From Bifidobacteriaceae bacterium (GTDB lineage Bacteria; Actinomycetota; Actinomycetes; Actinomycetales; WQXJ01): DNA of 5,489 nt. The translations under genes were made by a program, and so were the position numbers. Below the pieces are notes generated by a model. That model was not told where the DNA came from and ran no database searches. It saw only the letters and a list, made by a program, of their open reading frames with translations. Of this stretch, positions 1-4,272 are shown in pieces (position 1 is the first letter of the stretch; each line of letters opens with the position of its first letter). Location of the stretch: NCBI GenBank assembly GCA_031258055.1, contig JAIRNM010000262.1, positions 1-5,489 on the forward strand. Reading direction: 5' to 3'.

Positions 1-600
1 GACCAGAGCCCCTGGCTCTACATCAACGACTCGGATGAGGCGACCGAAGAAGATTCCTCAGTCACCTCGACCACACTCGCCGCCGCCACAATCATGGCGC
101 CGGGTTGGGCGCACTGGTCAATCGGCGACCCAGCCCTGGACGCCAACGGCGAACCAGAACGCAACGAAGGCGGCGTCATTGTGCGTGAATGGAACCCTGA
201 GAAGTTCGGCGTCTTCCCCCTGCCCGGTAAAGACGGCAAGGCGGCGCCGGTCTTCGCTGGCGGCTCCAACATTGGCATATCGGCTAAGTCGCAGCACCCA
301 GAGCAGGCGAAATCGCTTATGCGGATCATCTTCTCGGAGGAATACCAGAAGCTGATGGGCGGCGCCGGGCTGGGACCAGCCAACAGCCAGTATGTTTCAG
401 CCCTGGGCGACGACGAATTCGCCAAGGCTCTCATTGATTCGGCTCTGAACTCGAAGCTGACACCGGCGGCGCCAGGCTGGGCCGCGGTCGAAGAATCCAA
501 GTACCTGGACGAGTTCTTCGGCTCGATTGCCCAAGGTGGGGACATCGCCAAGCTCGCCGCTGAGTACGACGAAAAGATCACCGCACTGTTGAACGGCTGA
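1..600 (+). CDS. dasA: Sugar ABC transporter substrate-binding protein, C-terminal half (5' end outside window)
   Basis: Frame 1 is open from the first base to a TGA at 598-600, giving 199 residues with no start; an internal ATG at 94 is not credible because coding continues upstream of it. It looks like the C-terminal half of a family 1 extracellular solute-binding protein (usually about 400-450 residues), a lipoprotein that hands sugar to membrane permeases. Visible signs are an AAATIMAPGW stretch (about residues 27-36) where the family has its glycine/tryptophan segment, then FPLPGKDGK, then VFAGGSNIGISAKSQHPEQA (about residues 82-101), typical of the hinge and C-lobe, and a helical tail ending ITALLNG. 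Two permease genes follow directly, and nagB after them points to an amino-sugar ligand. The family call is firm. The symbol dasA (chitobiose binding) rests on context and remembered similarity; a GlcNAc, sialic acid or other oligosaccharide binder is possible. The signal peptide and lipobox are not in the window. Confidence 0.88.
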   Translation, partial: DQSPWLYINDSDEATEEDSSVTSTTLAAATIMAPGWAHWSIGDPALDANGEPERNEGGVIVREWNPEKFGVFPLPGKDGKAAPVFAGGSNIGISAKSQHPEQAKSLMRIIFSEEYQKLMGGAGLGPANSQYVSALGDDEFAKALIDSALNSKLTPAAPGWAAVEESKYLDEFFGSIAQGGDIAKLAAEYDEKITALLNG

Positions 601-607
601 CGCCGCA

Positions 608-680
608 CTAAAGCTGGAGGTCCGCGTCTACGCTGATTTGGGGCTTAGCGGGCGCGGACCTCCGATTTTGCTAAAGCTGG
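608..680 (+). repeat. 10-bp direct repeat CTAAAGCTGG flanking the intergenic hairpin
   Basis: CTAAAGCTGG occurs at 608-617 and again at 671-680, 63 bases apart, on either side of the inverted repeat at 616-663. The left copy overlaps the first two bases of the hairpin. The repeat is exact over 10 bases and the flanks then diverge. It could come from duplication or insertion of a small hairpin element, be a pair of regulator half-sites, or be chance. No function is claimed. Confidence 0.45.
616..669 (+). terminator. Intergenic stem-loop between binding-protein and permease genes (partial terminator or mRNA stabiliser)
   Basis: GGAGGTCCGCG at 616-626 is perfectly complementary to CGCGGACCTCC at 653-663. 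Inside the loop, CGCTGA (631-636) can pair with CTTAGCG bases at 645-650, with one G-U pair, extending the structure. The 3' arm is followed by GATTTT at 664-669, a short T-run. It lies 15 bases after the binding-protein stop and about 50 before the permease start. In many ABC sugar operons a hairpin here lets the binding protein be made in excess, by stopping part of the transcription or by protecting the upstream mRNA from 3' decay. The structure is seen; the role is inferred. The T-run is too short for certainty about termination. Confidence 0.7.
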
Positions 681-702
681 GCGAAGTGCCTGTGAATTCG
701 CT

Positions 703-709
703 GGAGGAG
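703..709 (+). promoter_or_regulatory. Shine-Dalgarno site of the first permease
   Basis: GGAGGAG lies immediately upstream of ATG 712 and fixes that start. The GGAGG core ends four bases before the ATG, slightly short of the usual spacing. It lies downstream of the hairpin at 616-663 and is not buried in it, although GGAGG also occurs in the hairpin's 5' arm (616-620). Confidence 0.75.
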
Positions 710-711
710 AA

Positions 712-1689
712 ATGACCACAACGCTGCCCGCCGCTGAGCGGGCACCCCGCACGCCGCGTCCGCCTAGGGCGGCGCGCGTAGCCAAGGGCAAGCGGCCCGG
801 ACGTCGCTTCGCCTGGGCACCGTATGTGCTGATCGCCCCAGCCGTAGCTATCCTGTTGGCGGCTCTGGCCTATCCGGTCGGCTGGCAACTGGTGACTTCT
901 TTCAAGGAATTTGGTCTAGCTCAGCAATTCGGTCAAGCGGCCGAATTCACCGGGCTGGACAATTACATAACGATTGTCTCCAACCCGGACACCTGGATGG
1001 TGGTTGTCCGTTCGGTTGCATTCTGCTTAGTCAACGCCTTCTTGACGGTCATCGTGGGGACAGGCCTGGCGACTTTGATGAACGCTGTTCCGAAAGCCGT
1101 CCGGCTAATCCTCCAGGTCTGCCTGCTGCTGGCCTGGGCCATGCCCGTGGTGGCAGTCATGACGGTCTGGAACTGGCTCTTCGATTGGAACCACGGCACC
1201 ATCAACTGGCTGGCCGTCCAAGCCGGAGCCGACCAATACTGGCACCACAATTGGCTGGAAAAGCCGCTCTCCTTCTACTTGGTCGCCACCATCATCATTG
1301 TTTGGATGTCAGTTCCGTTCGTCGCCTTCTCCGTCTACGCGGGTCTGACCCAGGTCTCGGGCGAGGTCCTCGAAGCAGCCCAGATTGATGGCGCCAACTG
1401 GTGGCAACGCTTCAGCCGCATAGTAATGCCTTTGATCCGGCCGGTCCTGATGATTGTCCTGTTACTCCAGATCATCTGGGATCTGCGGGTTTTCACCCAA
1501 ATCAGGATGCTCCAAGACCGGGGCTCCTTCCCTTCTCCGACCGACCTGCTTGGCACCTACATTTACCGCGAAGGCGTCGGCGCTAACCACTTCGGTATGG
1601 CGGCGGCGATGTCCGTCTTCGTCTTGATAATCACCGTCATCGCGGCGTGGCCGTATGTCCGCTCACTGATGAAAGAGGAGGCGATCTGA
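712..1689 (+). CDS. dasB: Sugar ABC transporter permease, MalF/DasB type
   Basis: A 325-residue inner-membrane permease, one half of the transmembrane channel of a carbohydrate (CUT1) importer. The first 34 residues are cytoplasmic and rich in Arg, Pro and Ala. About six hydrophobic segments follow, near residues 38-58, 98-122, 132-153, 188-211, 242-261 and 295-315. The EAA loop that contacts the ATPase reads EAAQIDGA at 221-228, followed by F.RIVMPLIRP, a standard MalF/MalG signature. The start is ATG at 712, with GGAGGAG at 703-709 just upstream. The stop overlaps the start of the next permease. PYVLIAP, FKEFGL, LLAWAMPVVA and IWDLRVFTQI resemble Streptomyces DasB as I remember it, so chitobiose is the best substrate guess. 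The permease class is secure; the symbol is less so. Confidence 0.93.
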   Translation: MTTTLPAAERAPRTPRPPRAARVAKGKRPGRRFAWAPYVLIAPAVAILLAALAYPVGWQLVTSFKEFGLAQQFGQAAEFTGLDNYITIVSNPDTWMVVVRSVAFCLVNAFLTVIVGTGLATLMNAVPKAVRLILQVCLLLAWAMPVVAVMTVWNWLFDWNHGTINWLAVQAGADQYWHHNWLEKPLSFYLVATIIIVWMSVPFVAFSVYAGLTQVSGEVLEAAQIDGANWWQRFSRIVMPLIRPVLMIVLLLQIIWDLRVFTQIRMLQDRGSFPSPTDLLGTYIYREGVGANHFGMAAAMSVFVLIITVIAAWPYVRSLMKEEAI

Positions 1690-2528
1690 TGAAGTGGTTG
1701 CACCGCGCTGGTCGTTCCCTGGCTTCTATTCTGGCCATAGCGGTCGCCTTGATCTGGGTGTTCCCGGTCTACTGGATGATCAACTCGGCCTTCTTGCCAA
1801 ACACAAAGCTCACGGCCGCGACGCCCACCTTCCTGCCTTTCGACGGATCGCTGACCAACTTCAAACTGGTGCTTGGCCAGGGCACCTTCGGCGCTGCCCT
1901 CAAGATGAGCCTGATCATCACTTTGACCACTGTTTTCTTCACACTGTTGTTCGCGTTCCTGGCGGCGCTGGCAATATCGCGTTACCGCTTCAAGGGACGC
2001 AAATCGTTTGTCCTAGCGGTGTTGTTCATCCAAATGCTGCCGGCTGAGGGTCTGTTCCTAGCCCAGTACTCAATGATCCGGTCAGTGAACCTGCTCGGGA
2101 CCGCGCTGGGCGTGTCAATCATCTATATCGCCGCAGTGGTGCCGTTCACGGTCTGGATGCTGCGCGGTTTTGTGGCTGGCATCCCGGCCGATCTGGAGGA
2201 AGCCGCCATGGTGGACGGCTTGTCTCGGACCAAAGCTTTCTTCCGGATCACTTTCCCGCTGCTGGCGCCTGGGCTGGTCGCCTCCGGCGTTTACGCCTTC
2301 TTACAGGCTTGGAACGAATTCACGGTCGCGTTGGTGCTACTCCAAGGCGACACCAAAACACTACCGCTCTGGCTGCGCGCTTTCATCCAGCAGTCCTCCC
2401 AACATGAGATCGACTGGGGCCAGGTGATGGCCGCCTCAACCCTGGTGGCGGTGCCGGTGATTATCTTCTTCTTACTGGTTCAGGGCCGAATGACCTCCGG
2501 TTTGGTGGCCGGGGCCGTGAAAGGGTAG
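1689..2528 (+). CDS. dasC: Sugar ABC transporter permease, MalG/DasC type
   Basis: A 279-residue inner-membrane permease, partner of the preceding one. An in-frame ATG at 1647 lies inside the upstream gene. ATG 1689 is preferred because it gives the usual short cytoplasmic N-terminus (MKWLHRAGRS), overlaps the upstream stop as TGATG, and has GAGGAGG at 1675-1681 seven bases upstream. About six hydrophobic segments lie near residues 12-32, 72-95, 107-127, 138-158, 192-212 and 244-266. FPVYWMINSAF (25-35) is typical of MalG-type N-termini. The EAA loop reads EEAAMVDG (170-177), followed by FFRITFPLLAPGL. QAWNEF (206-211) and the C-terminal AGAVKG ending are family hallmarks and resemble Streptomyces DasC as I recall it. 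The overlap suggests translational coupling and equal amounts of the two permeases. No ATPase gene follows, which suggests a shared MsiK-like ATPase encoded elsewhere. Confidence 0.94.
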   Translation: MKWLHRAGRSLASILAIAVALIWVFPVYWMINSAFLPNTKLTAATPTFLPFDGSLTNFKLVLGQGTFGAALKMSLIITLTTVFFTLLFAFLAALAISRYRFKGRKSFVLAVLFIQMLPAEGLFLAQYSMIRSVNLLGTALGVSIIYIAAVVPFTVWMLRGFVAGIPADLEEAAMVDGLSRTKAFFRITFPLLAPGLVASGVYAFLQAWNEFTVALVLLQGDTKTLPLWLRAFIQQSSQHEIDWGQVMAASTLVAVPVIIFFLLVQGRMTSGLVAGAVKG

Positions 2529-2532
2529 GAAC

Positions 2533-3321
2533 ATGGCCGAAGTCGTAATCCTAGATTCTCCGAAAACAATCGCCTCGTTAGCGGCCGATGCCGTCGTCAG
2601 TCTCCTAGCCGATAAGCCAACCGCCGTGCTTGGCCTGGCAACCGGCTCGTCACCGCTCGCTTTATATGACGAGCTGGTCCGGCGGCATCGGGCAGGGGAA
2701 GTCTCTTTCGCGCGCGCCAAGGCGTTCATGCTCGACGAATACGTGGGCTTGAGCGACTCCCATCCCGAGCGCTACCGCAATGTGATCGAGCGGGAAATCG
2801 CCTCGCGGGTCGACTTTGAGCCAGGCGCGGTGGCCGGGCCGGACGGGAACGCGGCTGACCTGAAGGCCGCTTGCGCCGCCTACGAAGAAGCGATCAGGGC
2901 GGCGGGCGGCATAGACCTGCAAATCTTGGGGATCGGTTCGGATGGGCACATCGCCTTCAACGAGCCCTCGTCTTCCTTGTCTTCGCGCACCCGCATAAAG
3001 ACGTTGACGCAGCAGACGATCGCTGACAACGCGCGTTTCTTCGGCGGCGATGAAGCAGCCGTCCCCCGCCATGTGCTGACGCAAGGGTTGGGCACCATCA
3101 TGGAGGCGCGCCACCTTGTGCTCATGGCGCTTGGGCGCTCGAAGGCCGAGGCTGTCCATCAGATGCTGGAGGGCGGTGTGTCAGCGCTGTGGCCCGCTTC
3201 GATCATCCAATTCCATCCCCACGCCACCGTTCTGCTTGACACCGGCGCCGCCTCACGCCTCCAGCTAACCTCTTACTATCGCCACGTTTACGCTGGTAAG
3301 CCCGCCTGGCAGCAACTCTGA
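2533..3321 (+). CDS. nagB: Glucosamine-6-phosphate deaminase
   Basis: A 262-residue cytosolic enzyme converting glucosamine-6-phosphate to fructose-6-phosphate and ammonia, the step linking amino-sugar catabolism to glycolysis. E. coli NagB has 266 residues. Matching motifs in order are LGLATGSSPLALYDEL (33-48, phosphate-binding loop), FMLDEYVGL (65-73), LGIGSDGHIAFNEP (132-145), SRTRIKTLT (151-159), and VLTQGLGTIMEA (181-192). With a constant offset of four, D68, D137, H139 and E144 align with the E. coli catalytic Asp72, Asp141, His143 and Glu148. S147, R154 and K156 align with Ser151, Arg158 and Lys160 of the GlcNAc-6-phosphate allosteric site. ATG 2533 is four bases after the dasC stop, with GAAAGGG (2519-2525) as a plausible ribosome site within the end of dasC, so nagB is probably in the same operon. 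The gene looks intact. Confidence 0.97.
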   Translation: MAEVVILDSPKTIASLAADAVVSLLADKPTAVLGLATGSSPLALYDELVRRHRAGEVSFARAKAFMLDEYVGLSDSHPERYRNVIEREIASRVDFEPGAVAGPDGNAADLKAACAAYEEAIRAAGGIDLQILGIGSDGHIAFNEPSSSLSSRTRIKTLTQQTIADNARFFGGDEAAVPRHVLTQGLGTIMEARHLVLMALGRSKAEAVHQMLEGGVSALWPASIIQFHPHATVLLDTGAASRLQLTSYYRHVYAGKPAWQQL

Positions 3322-3401
3322 CCGGCTGAGACCGGCTCGCTGGGGCACCTGGCTGGTCGCGCTAGCACCACCTGAGCATCGTCTTCGCCCACCAGGTCAG
3401 G
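3322..3401. other. Intergenic stretch between nagB and the toxin-antitoxin pair
   Basis: No gene is seen. GACCGGCT is repeated at 3320-3327 and 3330-3337. ACCTGGCTGG at 3347-3356 can pair, with one bulged C, with CCACCAGGT at 3389-3397 across a 32-base loop. There is no T-run after it, so it is at best a weak terminator for the nagB transcript. No DasR-like (TGGTCTAGACCA) operator was found: TGGT...ACCA at 3354-3370 has the wrong spacing. Confidence 0.4.
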
Positions 3402-3422
3402 CGATATCGATATCTGATATCG
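3402..3422 (+). promoter_or_regulatory. Triple GATATC operator array upstream of the antitoxin gene
   Basis: GATATC occurs at 3403-3408, 3409-3414 and 3416-3421. The first two form a perfect 12-bp palindrome (3403-3414). The outer copies with their flanking bases form an inverted repeat, CGATATC (3402-3408) and GATATCG (3416-3422). The block is AT-rich against its surroundings and ends seven bases before the antitoxin ATG. Ribbon-helix-helix antitoxins of VapB/FitA type bind such short palindromic repeats, with the toxin as co-repressor, to control their own operon. The repeat structure is seen; binding is inferred. Confidence 0.72.
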
Positions 3423-3430
3423 TAGCTTCA
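3418..3430 (+). promoter_or_regulatory. Possible -10 element for a leaderless antitoxin transcript
   Basis: TATCGT at 3418-3423 fits the actinobacterial -10 pattern TANNNT. It lies six bases before ATG 3430, so transcription could begin at or within a base or two of the start codon. No Shine-Dalgarno sequence is seen before this ATG (the bases just upstream are CGTAGCTTC), which fits leaderless translation, common in actinobacteria. No convincing -35 element is visible. The element lies inside the GATATC array, so a bound repressor would block the polymerase directly. Confidence 0.4.
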
Positions 3431-3651
3431 TGGTTGACCTACTTATCCGAGACCTGCCAGTGGAACTGAAGCGTGACATCGCCCGTGTGGCCAAAGCCAA
3501 CGGCACATCCCTAAGCGCCGAAGTCATAGCTCGACTCAGGCTCGCTAGCGAACCGATGCCCCGCCCGGTGAAACTGCGCCTGCACCATGGCAGCGCCGCC
3601 AGCGATACCTCTTGGAGTCGCGATGAGATTTACGGCGAGGACGCGCGGTGA
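3430..3651 (+). CDS. vapB: VapB/FitA-type ribbon-helix-helix antitoxin
   Basis: A 73-residue protein. Residues 2-8 (VDLLIRD) form the predicted DNA-contacting beta strand, 9-22 helix A, NGTS (24-27) the turn, and 28-40 helix B, the ribbon-helix-helix dimer fold. The C-terminal tail ends SRDEIYGEDAR, a typical toxin-binding tail of FitA/VapB antitoxins. The likely roles are neutralising the PIN-domain RNase encoded next and repressing its own operon through the GATATC array upstream. The start is ATG 3430; there is no ribosome site, and leaderless translation is likely. The TGA at 3649-3651 overlaps the toxin GTG at 3648-3650. Family assignment is firm; the exact VapB versus FitA label is a matter of naming. 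Confidence 0.9.
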   Translation: MVDLLIRDLPVELKRDIARVAKANGTSLSAEVIARLRLASEPMPRPVKLRLHHGSAASDTSWSRDEIYGEDAR

Positions 3652-4070
3652 ATCTCTTCGTCGACACGAACGTCCTCTTGGCCGCTACAGACCCGCAAAG
3701 GCAACATCATCGGGTCGCGCGGAACTTTCTAGAGAGCGGCCAAGCCCACCTGTTCGCCTCTCCCCAAGTGATGCGCGAATACTTGGCGGTCGCCACGCGT
3801 CCCCCGGCCGCTAACGGGCTGGGTCTGACCATGGATCAGGCGCTGGAAAACGTTGCCGAATTCTCCAAGACCCTGGCATTGGTGTTCGAGTCCGAAGCCA
3901 CGTGGCGCAAGCTCCGCGAGATCCTCCTAAACCCCCATCCGCCCGTCGGTAAACGCGTTCATGACGCCAACATCGCCGCCACCACCTTGGCGGGAGAGCT
4001 GGGCATCATCGCCACGTTCAACACCGCAGACTTCGCGGGCCTTCCCGTCGAGACGCTGGCCCCATCTTGA
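3648..4070 (+). CDS. vapC: VapC/FitB-type PIN-domain ribonuclease toxin
   Basis: A 140-residue PIN-domain toxin, normal length for the family. Acidic metal-binding residues fall in the expected places: D6 in FVDTNVLL, E44 in VMREYL, D106 in VHDANIAAT, and N125/D128 in FNTADF. VapC toxins are Mg2+-dependent endoribonucleases that cut tRNA or rRNA and stop growth when antitoxin is lost; the RNA target cannot be read from the sequence. The start is GTG 3648, overlapping the antitoxin stop as GTGA, with GGCGAGG at 3634-3640 seven bases upstream. The overlap suggests translational coupling. All catalytic residues are present, so the toxin is probably functional. The same frame stays open for 55 codons after the stop (see the tail at 4071-4238). 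Confidence 0.93.
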   Translation: MNLFVDTNVLLAATDPQRQHHRVARNFLESGQAHLFASPQVMREYLAVATRPPAANGLGLTMDQALENVAEFSKTLALVFESEATWRKLREILLNPHPPVGKRVHDANIAATTLAGELGIIATFNTADFAGLPVETLAPS

Positions 4071-4238
4071 CCCGACTGGGTCCCGGCAACCCCGGATGAG
4101 GTTACCCACGCCGCCCATCAGGGCGATGCCAAACCAACGAAGGATGCGGCCAAGACCAGGTGGATCCAAGAGGCAGCGGCGCCGGAGTTGCCGGATGTCG
4201 CCAACGACGTCACCCCGCCATCAGCTCCGGACAATTGA
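4071..4238 (+). other. 55-codon open tail in the toxin frame, possible gene remnant
   Basis: After the toxin TGA (4068-4070) the same frame continues for 55 sense codons to a TGA at 4236-4238. By hand count, about 73% of third positions are G or C against about 56% of second positions, a mild coding-like pattern. The peptide is hydrophilic, containing KPTKDAAKTRWIQEAAAPEL and ending TPPSAPDN. It has no in-frame start codon after the toxin stop, so it would be made only by readthrough. It may be the decayed 3' end of an older gene, a lost C-terminal extension of the toxin, or chance. No family is recognised. Confidence 0.3.
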
Positions 4239-4272
4239 GTAGCCGCTCGCGTGAACTGATAAGGCAGAGTCA
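4239..4272. other. Short gap between the convergent toxin and phosphorylase regions
   Basis: No gene is seen between the end of the open tail and the GH94 stop. CTGAT (4256-4260) and ATCAG (4272-4276) could form a five-pair stem with an 11-base loop overlapping the GH94 stop codon. It lacks a T-run on either strand, so a terminator is not claimed. Confidence 0.3.

Noticed and set aside
18..608. 196-codon open frame on the - strand
   Set aside because: It is fully antisense to the binding-protein gene, has serine/proline/alanine-rich low-complexity content, and matches no family. It is a by-product of high GC coding.
1647..1688. Upstream ATG at 1647 as start of the second permease
   Set aside because: It lies 42 bases inside the first permease gene. 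ATG 1689 has a well-placed GAGGAGG, gives a normal N-terminus and overlaps the upstream stop.
2662..3159. 165-codon open frame on the - strand
   Set aside because: It is antisense to nagB, where catalytic motifs are unmistakable. The product is Arg-rich and unrecognised.
3354..3370. TGGT...ACCA inverted repeat as a possible DasR operator
   Set aside because: The half-sites are nine bases apart rather than four, and the central bases do not match TGGTCTAGACCA. It also sits after nagB rather than before an amino-sugar gene.
3347..3397. Imperfect inverted repeat after nagB as an intrinsic terminator
   Set aside because: The stem has a bulge, the loop is 32 bases, and no T-run follows. It is described only as part of the intergenic stretch.
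3961..4242. 93-codon + strand open frame across the toxin end and intergenic region
   Set aside because: It starts inside the toxin in another frame and encodes a Pro/Arg/Ser-rich product typical of an out-of-frame shadow.
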